Positions 8,890 through 17,672 of a stretch of 64,000 bases of DNA are shown here, piece by piece. Below the pieces are notes generated by a model. The model had not been told where the DNA came from, ran no database searches, and saw only the letters and a program-made list of their open reading frames with translations. The number at the start of each line of letters is the position of its first letter. Positions within the stretch are counted from its first letter, which is position 1. A program made the position numbers and the translations under genes. The stretch is from DAOTYH01 sp034435015. GTDB taxonomy: Bacteria; Chloroflexota; Anaerolineae; Aggregatilineales; UBA3940. The stretch is taken from the NCBI GenBank assembly GCA_034435015.1, contig DAOTYH010000065.1, forward strand, positions 16,402 through 80,401, read 5' to 3'.

Positions 8890-9696
8890 CTATTCCGCCA
8901 CCACATTGATCTCAAGCTGAGCACGGTCTCCGCGATGGTGGGACAAGCCAAACTCAACTGGTCTGTCCTGCGGATCGTAGATGGTGCTGGTGATAGCCAG
9001 CAGAGGCGTCGAAGCAGGCACTTGGAGCAGGCGGGCTTCCTCTTCCGTGCAACGGATGGCCTCCACAAGGCGCGTGCCATGGGAGAGGGTCACGCCGTAC
9101 TTGTGACGCATCAAGGCGTACAGCGAGGCATTTTCCAGATCGTCGTGTTCCAGGCCGGCAAACAGCGAATGCGGCAGATAGTTGGTCACGATCATGATCG
9201 GCTCATCGCCGATCATGCGCAGGCGCACCAGCTTAATCACCTCATCGCCTGCTGTCAGACGCAAATGCTCGGCTACAATCTTGTCGGCGGGCACAACTCC
9301 CTGCTCCAGAACACGGGTGGTCAACACCAAGCCGCGTGAGGCCATATCCTCATAAAACCCGACTGTGCGTTGCAGAAAACGTTCACGCAGTTTGGGAACA
9401 ACAACAAAAGTCCCCTTGCCCTGCACGCGATACAGCAGACCCTCATGCGTCAGGTCGTCGAGTGCCTTACGGGCAGTGGTACGGCTGACCCCGTAGGTTT
9501 GGCACAGTTCAGCCTCAGAAGGGATAGGTTTTCCTGCCGGCCATGACGCGATCTGCTCCCGGAGGATTTCCCTGATCTGGTAATACTTCGGGACGGGCAG
9601 GTTCTGAGCTAGGGATGCTGGTTGGGGATGGTCGGAGATGGTTTCTGGTGACACTGGGACTCCGCAGTTCCGGCTGGCATGATCATCCCCCGGCAT
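8890..9696 (-). CDS. GntR-family transcriptional regulator, HutC/UTRA subfamily
   Basis: About 268 residues. The winged helix-turn-helix spans roughly residues 37-105 (PSEAELCQTYGVSRTTARKA, then LYRVQGKGTFV). The C-terminal UTRA ligand domain follows, ending in PVEFGLSHHRGDRAQLEI, a strong subfamily signature. The ligand is unknown; HutC-like members sense urocanate, sugar phosphates or amino-sugar derivatives. The N-terminal 35 residues before VPKYYQIREI are not conserved in type, so the start is uncertain (TTG 9699 or ATG 9696). In the AT-rich region upstream, CTCTTA-(A/T-rich) elements at 9745 and 9762 repeat with 17-bp spacing and could be its operator. Confidence 0.85.
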   Translation of the reverse strand: MPGDDHASRNCGVPVSPETISDHPQPASLAQNLPVPKYYQIREILREQIASWPAGKPIPSEAELCQTYGVSRTTARKALDDLTHEGLLYRVQGKGTFVVVPKLRERFLQRTVGFYEDMASRGLVLTTRVLEQGVVPADKIVAEHLRLTAGDEVIKLVRLRMIGDEPIMIVTNYLPHSLFAGLEHDDLENASLYALMRHKYGVTLSHGTRLVEAIRCTEEEARLLQVPASTPLLAITSTIYDPQDRPVEFGLSHHRGDRAQLEINVVAE

Positions 9697-9950
9697 CAAC
9701 GGCCGGGGTGTGTGAAACGCCTGCCTGCATGATCAAGAGATATGCTCTTAGTTTTAATATACTCTTAATTTAATTTTAAACCTATTATATGAAAGCCTGC
9801 CTGCTTTGGCGAATAAGGCGGCTGGCCGCCCCATCCTATAGTGCGCCCTCTGCACGCGATATAATCACACTACGCCGCGAACAGTCGTGCCTGCGCGGCT
9901 TATTCTGAGTCGAAACCACGTCGAAAACACACTGCCAAAGGAGGTACGCC

Positions 9951-10352
9951 ATGACACAGCCCGACCCCTTTGCGGTCCTTGAAGGGCATGCCTACATGGC
10001 CCTGACCACTTACCGCAAAAGCGGGGCCGCCGTCACAACGCCGGTCTGGTTTGCCAAGTCAGACGGCAAGCTTTACCTGACCACCCTGCCGCACGCAGGC
10101 AAGGCTAAGCGTATCCGTAACAACCCCGCTGTCGAGGTCGCGCCCTGCACTGTGGACGGTAGATTGCTTGGCCCGGCAGTCAAGGGCACAGCCCGTATTC
10201 TGCCCGCCGGCCAAGAGGAAGAGGACGCCCAGCGTGCCCTGCACCGCAAATACGGGCTTCAGTACGCCATCCTGACGTTCATGCGCATACTCCGACGCGG
10301 GCAGGCAGACCGTATCTACCTCGAGATCACGCCGGCGGAGGGGGCTTCATGA
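9951..10352 (+). CDS. PPOX-class (F420- or FMN-dependent) oxidoreductase
   Basis: 133 residues with the split beta-barrel of the pyridoxamine-phosphate-oxidase superfamily: YMALTTYRKSGAAVTTPVWF, then KLYLTTLPHAGKAKRIRNNP, which provides cofactor phosphate contacts. This pattern matches the Rv2061-type F420-dependent group better than PdxH. A TATAAT at 9860-9865 and AAGGAGG before the ATG support expression from here. The stop overlaps the next start as ATGA, so it is translationally coupled to the CcmC-like membrane protein. Substrate unknown; the choice of F420 over FMN is inference. Confidence 0.8.
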   Translation: MTQPDPFAVLEGHAYMALTTYRKSGAAVTTPVWFAKSDGKLYLTTLPHAGKAKRIRNNPAVEVAPCTVDGRLLGPAVKGTARILPAGQEEEDAQRALHRKYGLQYAILTFMRILRRGQADRIYLEITPAEGAS

Positions 10353-10969
10353 CCAGCCGGCCATTCTCCCGCCCGCTGACGTGGGCTGTTCTGATAGGGC
10401 TGACAGCCACAGCAGGGATACTGATCGGGTTGATGCCCGCCGAACGCACGCTCGGCGAGGCGGTCAGGATCGTGTATGCCCACGTAGCGCTGACAGAGGC
10501 CGGGACGCTGGGCCTGTATGCGGCGGGGATCATGGGCTTGGCCGTGCTGATCAGCGGGCGGCAAACCCTCCGGCTCTGGATGCAGATCACCGCCGGCGTC
10601 GGGCTGGGGATGCTGGCCATGGGTTTTGTAGTCAGCCTGGCCGCCCAGCAGACGGCGTGGGGCGGCATCGCATGGCAGGAGCCGCGCGTGGCCGCCGCGC
10701 TGAACGTACTGGCAATAGCGCTCATTGTGCAGGTACTAACCTTCTGGCTGTCCAACGAGCGGATACGTGGGGCGCTCAACGCCGCGCTGGCCGGTTTTGT
10801 GTTCTGGTCGGGGCTGAATGCCCAGGGCGTCCTGCACCCCGGCGCGGCGATCAGCGCCTCGCCCTCAGCGGCGATCCGGCTGTCGTTCCTCGCGCTGACA
10901 GCAGTCTGTCTGCTGGCCGGAGCATGGATCGTATGGCAGGCGGGGAGAGACCTCACCAGCCGGCAGTGA
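10349..10969 (+). CDS. CcmC/CcsA-like integral membrane protein (divergent)
   Basis: 206 residues with six hydrophobic segments. The stretch AERTLGEAVRIVYAHV resembles the start of CcmC, where a similar segment precedes the second membrane helix. QTAWGGIAWQEPRV occupies the position of the Trp-rich heme-handling WWD motif, but with most Trp replaced. CcmC and CcsA present heme to the cytochrome c maturation machinery; with the motif eroded, heme binding is doubtful. It overlaps the PPOX gene by 4 nt. No other ccm gene is nearby. Confidence 0.6.
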   Translation: MTSRPFSRPLTWAVLIGLTATAGILIGLMPAERTLGEAVRIVYAHVALTEAGTLGLYAAGIMGLAVLISGRQTLRLWMQITAGVGLGMLAMGFVVSLAAQQTAWGGIAWQEPRVAAALNVLAIALIVQVLTFWLSNERIRGALNAALAGFVFWSGLNAQGVLHPGAAISASPSAAIRLSFLALTAVCLLAGAWIVWQAGRDLTSRQ

Positions 10970-11057
10970 CGGAGCACATTCACCCTCGCTGAACAAACAG
11001 GGCTATAATGAAGACATACTCTCTGTATCTGTTCCCATCATGAGGAAAGGATCAACC

Positions 11058-12146
11058 GTGAATCGCACCAATCTATATGACACCCATGTCAGCCTTGGGG
11101 CGCGCATGGTTCCGTTTGCTGGCTGGGAGATGCCGGTGCAGTACACCAGCCCGCTTGAAGAACACGCCACTGTCCGCACAGCGGCAGGCCTGTTTGACAT
11201 TGACCACATGGGCCAGATTATCGTCGAGGGAACCGACGCGCTGGCCTTCCTCCAATACATGACGCCCACCGACCTCGACGCCCTAGAGGAATGGGAGGCC
11301 ACCTACTCCCTGCTGTGCTATGCCGACGGCGGCACGGTGGATGATATTTTCGTCTACCGCCTGCCGGAATACTATTACGTGGTCGTCAACGCCGCCAACC
11401 TCAAGAAGGATGTCAAGTGGCTTCAGGCCCACACGCCCGGCTTTGAGGTCAGCGTGACGGATGTTTCAACCGAGACCTACATGTTGGCCTTACAGGGGCC
11501 GAAAGCGCAGGCCGTCCTCCAGACCATCTGCGACGTTGACCTGTCTAAAGTGCCTTTCCACTTCAGCGCACGCGGACAGGTAGCAGGCGTGCCGGCGCTG
11601 ATCGGGGCAACCGGCTACACCGGCGAATACGGCTACGAGCTGTTCTTTGACGCTCAGCAGGCCGTGACAGTCTGGAACGCTATTCTGAAGGCCGGCGAGC
11701 CGTTCGGAATCAAGCCCATCGGGCTGGCCGCGCGGGACAGTCTGCGCTTTGAGCCGTGCCTGCCGCTCTACGGGCATGAGCTGACCGCGGCCATCTCCCC
11801 GATTGAGGCCGGGCTGGGATACTTCGTCCAGCCGGACAAGGGCGACTTCATCGGGCGGGATGCCCTGCTCAAACAGCGGCTGGAAGGCCCGCCCCGCAAA
11901 CTGGTATGTATCGAGATGGTGGACAAGGGCGTCCCGCGCGAACACTACGAGATCGTGGTAGAGGGCCGGCACGGGCACGTCACATCCGGCATGTTCGCCC
12001 CGACTGTCGAAGCTTACGCCGCCATGGCGCTCATCCCAGCCGAGCTGGCACAGGAGGGCCGCGAACTGGAAGTGATCATTCGGGGGCAACCCAAGAAGGC
12101 CAAGATCGTCAAGCGTCCGTTCTACATCCCGGCCTACCGGCGGTAA
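11058..12146 (+). CDS. gcvT: Aminomethyltransferase, glycine cleavage system T protein
   Basis: 362 residues. The opening NRTNLYDTHVSLGARMVPFA then GWEMPVQY is the classic GcvT N-terminus; GLFDIDHMGQI, YTGEYGYELF, and GLAARDSLRFEPCLPLYGHE follow in the folate-binding core and the beta-barrel domain. It transfers the aminomethyl carbon from the H protein to tetrahydrofolate, giving methylene-THF and ammonia. I place the start at the GTG at 11058 because GAGGAAAGGA sits 6 nt before it and family members begin here. TATAAT occurs at 11004-11009. No gcvH or gcvP is next to it. Confidence 0.95.
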   Translation: MNRTNLYDTHVSLGARMVPFAGWEMPVQYTSPLEEHATVRTAAGLFDIDHMGQIIVEGTDALAFLQYMTPTDLDALEEWEATYSLLCYADGGTVDDIFVYRLPEYYYVVVNAANLKKDVKWLQAHTPGFEVSVTDVSTETYMLALQGPKAQAVLQTICDVDLSKVPFHFSARGQVAGVPALIGATGYTGEYGYELFFDAQQAVTVWNAILKAGEPFGIKPIGLAARDSLRFEPCLPLYGHELTAAISPIEAGLGYFVQPDKGDFIGRDALLKQRLEGPPRKLVCIEMVDKGVPREHYEIVVEGRHGHVTSGMFAPTVEAYAAMALIPAELAQEGRELEVIIRGQPKKAKIVKRPFYIPAYRR

Positions 12147-12264
12147 TCTGTGGGCGGCTCACAGCCCGACAGCCCGCTTCACAACGACTATACTCATGTT
12201 GGTATAGCTCCCGCTTCAGCCGGGAGCTTATCTCTCACCTGTCTCAACCTTCAAAGGAGCAATC

Positions 12265-13188
12265 ATGTTCACTTGCCGCCCCATTCACCGCCGCACTCCG
12301 CTGGCTGTCATAGTGCTGGCAGTTGCCGCGCTGGCCTGTAACGCCCCGCTCGGATCAGCGGCGCAGACTGACCAGCCCGTTGTGACAGCCTCCGTGACAA
12401 CCCCTCCTGTTGAGACGGTCACAGCCTCAGCCCAGCCGTCTGAGCCGGCCCAGCCGACCGTGCCGCCTGCCCCCGTCACCGCCCCGCCGACCGCTGTCCC
12501 TAACGCCGTACAGGCTGTCTATGCAGGGATCAGCTTCTACTACGATTATTCACTGGCCTCAAGCTGGGATGTGGAGATTGTCCCGCCTGTGCCCGATCCC
12601 AACATCCCGCAGGAATGGCTGATGGCCTCGCACTATGCCTTTACCCTGCGCGGCTATCCGTTAACCCACATATTCCTTGAGCCGCAGATTCTCATTTTCC
12701 GGACGCAGGCCTACAGCGAGCTGAACCCCCTTGCCGCTCAGCGGATCGCCGCCCTGCGCCAGCTTCTGGCTGAGCGCCCCGCCGCCTTCCCCGCCGAGAT
12801 GCCCTTCCTGCCGGTGCTGAACGCCGCACAGGTCATCCATGTTCAGCATGCCTACCTGAACTTCCAGAACGGGTCGGGGGTGCGCTACCTGACCCAGCAC
12901 GATCAGGCTTTCCTGCCTATCAACAACGAGGAACTGATCTACACCTTTCAGGGGTTGACCTCAGACGGCGGTCACCTGATCGTGGTGACCATGCCGATCT
13001 CACACCCCAGCCTGCCTGACGATCACACGCAGGTCCCCGGCGGCGACCCGACCGCCTTTGCCAACAACTTTGAGTCGTATCTAGCGGACATCACCGCACA
13101 ACTGGAAAGCGCCGCCCCCGACAGCTTCGCTCCCAGCATCCTGTTGCTGGATACAATGGTACAGTCATTGCTTGCCGCCCCGCAGTAG
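12265..13188 (+). CDS. Lipoprotein of unknown function
   Basis: 307 residues. The signal peptide ends in AALAC (Cys25), followed by about 50 residues of Thr/Pro/Val-rich linker, then a globular domain (AVYAGISFYYDYSLASSWDV ...). The layout, lipid anchor plus disordered linker plus extracellular domain, recurs in this window. I do not recognise the domain. AAAGGAG lies before the ATG. The gene is convergent with the ABC permease; a 9-bp hairpin separates them. Confidence 0.7.
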   Translation: MFTCRPIHRRTPLAVIVLAVAALACNAPLGSAAQTDQPVVTASVTTPPVETVTASAQPSEPAQPTVPPAPVTAPPTAVPNAVQAVYAGISFYYDYSLASSWDVEIVPPVPDPNIPQEWLMASHYAFTLRGYPLTHIFLEPQILIFRTQAYSELNPLAAQRIAALRQLLAERPAAFPAEMPFLPVLNAAQVIHVQHAYLNFQNGSGVRYLTQHDQAFLPINNEELIYTFQGLTSDGGHLIVVTMPISHPSLPDDHTQVPGGDPTAFANNFESYLADITAQLESAAPDSFAPSILLLDTMVQSLLAAPQ

Positions 13189-13198
13189 CAAGAAAGAA

Positions 13199-13237
13199 AG
13201 CCGCAGGGGAGGGACGCCATGCCCCGTTCCTGCGGCT
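13199..13237. terminator. Hairpin between convergent genes
   Basis: AGCCGCAGG (13199-13207) pairs perfectly with CCTGCGGCT (13229-13237). It lies 10 nt after the lipoprotein stop and 20 nt beyond the stop of the opposing permease gene. No T-run follows on either strand, so termination here is plausible but not proven by sequence. Confidence 0.5.
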
Positions 13238-13257
13238 GAACCGATAATGAGGGGAAG

Positions 13258-15810
13258 TTACTCGTAGCGCAGGGCCTGCACGATCTCCAGCCGGGCGGCC
13301 TGCCGGGCCGGGATGATCGCGGCCAACGCCCCAAACAGCAGGCCGACTGCTGTCGCCGCGATCAAGCCGGCGGCAGGGAACGAATACGTCAGCGGGAAGC
13401 CTGCCACACTGACGGCACCGGTCAGCACATAGCCCAGATACAGGCCGGCCAGCATCCCCAGTGCTGTTCCCAGCGCCGCCAACAAGAGAGCCTCACCCAC
13501 AATCATCCGCCGCACCTGCCGCCGCGTTGCGCCGGTAGCCCTGAGCATCCCGATCTCGCGGGTACGCTCGATGACGGCAATGGCCAGCGTATTGAGCATC
13601 GCGATCAGCGAGGGAAGCGCCAGTACACCCAACAGAACATCAAACACCAAAAACGCCACCCGGAACAACTGCATGGTCTGTTCGAGGTACTCCCGCCCGT
13701 TGATCAGGGCAAACTGCGGATAGGGAGCCATGATCTCCCGCAGGGCTGACTCAACAGCTTTGGCGTCTGCGTCCGGCGTGAGATTTAACTGGATCAGCAC
13801 GTCCTCCTCGCGGTCGAAGTCTGCCGCCAAATTGGCTTGCGAAATGTAGGCCACTGACACTTTAGCATTGAAATAGTCACCCGCTACCCCGACAACCTGA
13901 TAGGTCTGTCTGCCATGCGGGGTGATCAGCTCTATCTCATCCCCCACCCCCAGCCGATTCTGAGCGGCAAAGATGTTGTTCAAAATGATACTGCGCCCGC
14001 TGGCAAGCGCCGCGTAAGCTGTCTCTGGATCACCCGACTGGAAGGCGAGTCCGCTCACCTGCGGGAAGGTCTGAGGATCGAGGCCCAGCAAGGTGAGAGC
14101 CGCCCCGTCGGATGCCGTCACCCCGACGCGCAGGGTGCTGACCGCCTCCACGCCGTCCACCTGCCGCAACCGTACAGCCAGATCGGGGCTGGCACCTACA
14201 TCGCTTCCCCACACCGCCACCGAGGGCGGCAGGAGGATGAAATCACTGCCCAGCGACTTCCTGACCACATCCTCAAAGTAGACAGTAACGCTGGACATAA
14301 CGCCCGCCATCGCGATCAGAAGGGCTAACCCGATCATGGTAGCGCTGGCCGTGACAGCCGCCCGCGTCGGCTGGCGGGAAAGGTTTGCCTGAGCCAGTGT
14401 ACCCGTTCCGTCGCGGGCAAAGAGGATGCTCAACAGGCTTCCAAACAACCGGGCGATGGGCGTCACCAGCGCGGGAGCAAGCATCACCAGCCCCATGATG
14501 AACAACAGGATGCCCAGACTGGTCAGACGGATGTCTCCGCTCACCAGCGCCAGCACAGCCAGCACCAGCAGGAGTCCGCCAATCACCGTGCCGGGCTTCA
14601 CCCGGAAAGGAGCAGAGGCCTCAGCCGCCGGCGGCCGCAGAGCCTCCAGCGGCGTCACGCGGCTGGCGCTTAGGGCAGGCATCAGGCCGGCCAGCAGAGT
14701 CACCCCGATCCCCAGCACCACTGCCGCGATCAAGGCAGGCAGATTAACAACCGGCGCACCCAGCTCCAGATGGAGGTAACTAGCAAAGATCGGCGCAGAC
14801 AATTGAAGGACCCCCAACCCAAACAGATAGCCAAGGATAATACCCGCCGCCGTACCAGCTATCCCCTGCAACAGCCCTTCGGTCAGTATCAAAGCGATGA
14901 TCGTGCGGCGGTTCGCCCCGACGGAACGCAGAATACCAATGTCACGGCGGCGCTCGGCCACCACCGTCCGGAAGGTGTTGAAGATGATGAAACCGCCCAT
15001 CAGCAGGGCTACAAAGCCAAACAGATTCACCGCTATTTCACCCATCTGGAGGCTGGCAAGCATCTCAGCACCAGAAGGCAGTGCACCCAGATGATAGGAG
15101 TCACCCAGCCTGTCTTGAATGGCCTGAATGATCTCCTCCCGTCGGGCCTCATCAGTGGTATTCAGATTAGCCTCGATGGTGTTGATCTGGCCGGGCTGGT
15201 TCAACAGAGCCTGAGCCTCGGCCAACGGGACCAGGACTTCTTCGTTGCCGGGCATTGCACGAGCCGGAAGCAGGCCGACAACCGTCAGGCGGACCTCACC
15301 TTGGGTAGTCGGCAGTCTCAGGCTGTCGCCCAGACCCAGCCCCAGCGCCTCAGCCAGCGAGACCGTGATCACGGCACTATGGGTGTCGTCCGCCTCCAGA
15401 AAGCGCCCCTCCTCAAGCGGGTAGTAGCGCAGGGCTGGCGCTTTCTGAGGGTCAAGGCCGACCACTGACAAAACAGTGATCCGATCCGGTGCGGCCGGGT
15501 CCTGATCATAGTAGTCAGCGGGCAGGTTGACATTGCGCTGGAGCGACCCCGCCGCCAGACGCACCCCTTCGACGGAAGCCGCCTCCTCCACCACGGAGGC
15601 CGGGAAGGCCGCACCGGTCACCTGCGTAATGGTAACATCCACCTGCCCCGACGCCGCCAGCATATTGGCCTGCAAAGACTGCACCATCGTCGGGATCAGG
15701 ATGTTCATCCCGAAGATCAAAAAGACGCCAAAGACAATTGCCAGCGTGGTCAGGAATGTTCTCAGTTTACGCCCCAGCAAATAACGCGAGGCCATTATCA
15801 AGTTAGTCAT
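13258..15810 (-). CDS. ABC transporter permease, FtsX/MacB type with two FtsX domains
   Basis: 850 residues. After one N-terminal membrane helix comes a large extracytoplasmic domain, then an FtsX block (about residues 250-400) with RRRDIGILRSVGANRRTI. A second extracytoplasmic domain follows, then a C-terminal FtsX block with RTREIGMLRATGATRRQVRR. Such long permeases pair with a MacB/LolD-type ATPase and act as mechanotransmitters or export lipids and peptides, rather than transporting through a pore. The ATPase gene is 33 bp upstream and padR lies before it, giving one operon. GGAGTG precedes the ATG. Confidence 0.9.
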   Translation of the reverse strand: MTNLIMASRYLLGRKLRTFLTTLAIVFGVFLIFGMNILIPTMVQSLQANMLAASGQVDVTITQVTGAAFPASVVEEAASVEGVRLAAGSLQRNVNLPADYYDQDPAAPDRITVLSVVGLDPQKAPALRYYPLEEGRFLEADDTHSAVITVSLAEALGLGLGDSLRLPTTQGEVRLTVVGLLPARAMPGNEEVLVPLAEAQALLNQPGQINTIEANLNTTDEARREEIIQAIQDRLGDSYHLGALPSGAEMLASLQMGEIAVNLFGFVALLMGGFIIFNTFRTVVAERRRDIGILRSVGANRRTIIALILTEGLLQGIAGTAAGIILGYLFGLGVLQLSAPIFASYLHLELGAPVVNLPALIAAVVLGIGVTLLAGLMPALSASRVTPLEALRPPAAEASAPFRVKPGTVIGGLLLVLAVLALVSGDIRLTSLGILLFIMGLVMLAPALVTPIARLFGSLLSILFARDGTGTLAQANLSRQPTRAAVTASATMIGLALLIAMAGVMSSVTVYFEDVVRKSLGSDFILLPPSVAVWGSDVGASPDLAVRLRQVDGVEAVSTLRVGVTASDGAALTLLGLDPQTFPQVSGLAFQSGDPETAYAALASGRSIILNNIFAAQNRLGVGDEIELITPHGRQTYQVVGVAGDYFNAKVSVAYISQANLAADFDREEDVLIQLNLTPDADAKAVESALREIMAPYPQFALINGREYLEQTMQLFRVAFLVFDVLLGVLALPSLIAMLNTLAIAVIERTREIGMLRATGATRRQVRRMIVGEALLLAALGTALGMLAGLYLGYVLTGAVSVAGFPLTYSFPAAGLIAATAVGLLFGALAAIIPARQAARLEIVQALRYE

Positions 15811-15843
15811 AGTTTCACTCCGCTTCAGATCGGCGGCTGGCTC

Positions 15844-16584
15844 TTACGCAAAAGAGTTCATCTTATCCGTGACCAGCTCGGTGTTGCCTGCCTTGCCGGG
15901 GTCAAGGATCGTTTCATCTACCACAGTACCATCTTTCAAGAACACAATGCGGTCAGCATAGGCCGCAATGCGTGGATCATGGGTCACCATGACCACGGTG
16001 CGCCCCCATTGATCCGGCACCTGCCGCAACAGCGAGGCAATCTCATCGCCCGCCCGCGAGTCGAGGTTGCCGGTCGGCTCATCGGCAAGGATCAGAAGCG
16101 GCTCGGCCACCAGCGCACGGGCAATTGCCACGCGCTGTTGCTGGCCGCCGGAAAGCTGATCCGGGCGGTGGTTTAGGCGGTCGCCCAGCCCGACACGCCT
16201 CAGCCATTCGACAGCCCTGGCACGGGCCTGAGCGGGCCTGACGCCGTCCAGAATCAGCGGCAAAGCGGTGTTCTCAACAGCGCTCAATACCGGTATCAGG
16301 TTAAAGAACTGGAACACAAACCCGATCTTGCGGCGGCGCAGTTCAGTCAGCTTCTCGTCACTCAGTGTATTCAGGAACGCACCGTCAATGCTGACCTGCC
16401 CTTCGGTCGGCTTATCCAGCCCGCCGATCAGATGCAACAGCGTGGATTTGCCACAGCCGCTAGGCCCCATCACGGCCACAAACTCGCCGGGGTTGATGCT
16501 CAGGTTGACACGGCTCAGGGCTGTTACAGCGGCATCGCCAGAGCCGTAAACTTTGGTGAGGTTTTCTGCCTGTATCAGTGACAT
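15844..16584 (-). CDS. ABC transporter ATP-binding protein, MacB/LolD family
   Basis: 246 residues with the full nucleotide-binding set: Walker A GPSGCGKST, Q-loop in FVFQFFNLIPVLSAVEN (the FNLIP pattern is typical of the MacB/LolD group), signature LSGGQQQRVAIARAL, Walker B LLILADEPTGNLDS, and the H-loop in VMVTHDPRIA. It powers the FtsX-type permease encoded next. AGGAG lies before the ATG at 16584. It follows padR by 76 bp on the same strand. Confidence 0.95.
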   Translation of the reverse strand: MSLIQAENLTKVYGSGDAAVTALSRVNLSINPGEFVAVMGPSGCGKSTLLHLIGGLDKPTEGQVSIDGAFLNTLSDEKLTELRRRKIGFVFQFFNLIPVLSAVENTALPLILDGVRPAQARARAVEWLRRVGLGDRLNHRPDQLSGGQQQRVAIARALVAEPLLILADEPTGNLDSRAGDEIASLLRQVPDQWGRTVVMVTHDPRIAAYADRIVFLKDGTVVDETILDPGKAGNTELVTDKMNSFA

Positions 16585-16660
16585 AGCTGCAACTCCTGTT
16601 AGACGATTTCAACATGAAGGGCTGGTTTCAGACCAGCCCTCTCGATCTTTTCCGCGTTGC

Positions 16661-17245
16661 TTACCCGTTTTTACGGGGCCTGCCGCGCGGTCTGGGCTGT
16701 GGCTCTGGCAGGGGTTGCCGGCGGATTTCGTCCAGCCGGCCCTCAACAATATCCAGCCAGCGCAGGTCAGCTTCCAGATGCATGATCACCTTGTCGAGCA
16801 GCAGTAACTGAGCCAGCTCCGTGCGGGGGTCCATGTCGTTGCGGCGGCGGGTAGCATCATGCAGAGCCTGATACAACACAGCCCGCTGAGACTGGATCAG
16901 CCGGTAGGGGTCTCCCTCACCGGTAGCCTGACAGAGTACCAGCTTGATAAAGAACTCATCGCGCTGAAGCTCCGGCACGACGCCGCTTGCCAGCCATTCG
17001 GCCAATGCCGCCCGTCCCTGCGGCGTGATGGCATAGACCCGCTTCTCCGGGCCGCCGCTCTGCTCGACGGAGGCAGGGCATACCAATCCCCCCTCCTCCA
17101 GACGAGCCAGCGTGGTATAGACCTGTGCCGGTCTGACATCCCGGCTCTGGGCGCCTCCCATCATGGCGGTGAAGGCGGCATGCAATTCATAACCGTGGCG
17201 CGGACGCTGGGCCAGCAACCCCAGCAGGGCATTGCGAACGGACAT
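16661..17245 (-). CDS. PadR-family transcriptional repressor
   Basis: 194 residues from the ATG at 17245. The winged helix-turn-helix covers MSVRNALLGLLAQRPRHGYE through VYTTLARLEEGGLV and KRVYAITPQGRAALAEWL, a textbook PadR N-domain; the C-terminal helical part is the Vir-like dimer arm. PadR proteins usually repress linked efflux or membrane genes until a toxic ligand binds. Here padR is the first gene of an operon with the ABC pair. The start is supported by the promoter at 17283-17311; a longer frame from 17311 would start inside the -35 box. Confidence 0.9.
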   Translation of the reverse strand: MSVRNALLGLLAQRPRHGYELHAAFTAMMGGAQSRDVRPAQVYTTLARLEEGGLVCPASVEQSGGPEKRVYAITPQGRAALAEWLASGVVPELQRDEFFIKLVLCQATGEGDPYRLIQSQRAVLYQALHDATRRRNDMDPRTELAQLLLLDKVIMHLEADLRWLDIVEGRLDEIRRQPLPEPQPRPRGRPRKNG

Positions 17246-17249
17246 CGGC

Positions 17250-17311
17250 AAATCTACTCTACAGGTGACTAGATTAGCAGAAAATATAATACAAGTAACT
17301 AGATTTGTCAA
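17250..17311 (-). promoter_or_regulatory. padR operon promoter with two putative PadR operator repeats
   Basis: On the minus strand TTGACA (17311-17306), a 17-nt spacer and TATATT (17288-17283) form a near-consensus housekeeping promoter. Two similar 16-mers, acaggtgactagatta (17261-17276) and acaagtaactagattt (17291-17306), match at 13 of 16 positions and start exactly 30 bp apart. One fills the spacer and touches the -35 box, the other covers the expected transcription start. AATCTA (17251) and TAGATT (17270) also form a dyad at the proximal site. Confidence 0.75.
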
Positions 17312-17672
17312 GCCAAACAGGCCGGCAACACCTCCGTGAGGCCAAGCACACCTCCATCAGCGCTTTCCGCATGCTCAACCATTCTCTACCCGTTTACAAA
17401 CGTCCGGCAGGGTTGTCTTATTCCCTGTTTGCCTATAACATAGACGCAGATCATATATTTCAGTCTTCTGGGGGTAGGGAGCAAGCCACTCATCCAACCG
17501 ATGAGGGGAGGTTCCTTGTTGCTTTTTTATAGCCAAACCGCCGGAGCACCCTGCACAAGGCAACCGCTCACTGGCATTTATATCACCCGTAGGGGGCACA
17601 GCGGCGCGGGGCGAGCTGGCCGGCCCGGCCAGCCTCAATATGATTGATGCGCCTGTCATTGTGGAGGAGACT
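17312..17672 (+). other. Leader region of the surface protein gene, with a terminator-like hairpin
   Basis: No gene seen. The region holds AGCAA (17480-17484) pairing with TTGCT (17519-17523), an inner hairpin CTCATC/GATGAG (17489-17494 and 17500-17505), and six T from 17523. This looks like an intrinsic terminator, but no gene on this strand lies upstream, so it would work as an attenuator in the leader. A second GC-rich hairpin (GCTGGCC...GGCCAGC) lies near 17616-17634, just before the coding region. A weak TTGTCT/TATAAC pair (17413 and 17434, 15-nt spacer) may be the promoter. I do not recognise a known riboswitch. Confidence 0.45.

Noticed and set aside
17470..17640. A known riboswitch, for instance c-di-GMP type I
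   Set aside because: The short ACAAGGCAA stretch resembles part of that class but the GGGACGCAAAGCC element and the tetraloop receptor are missing.
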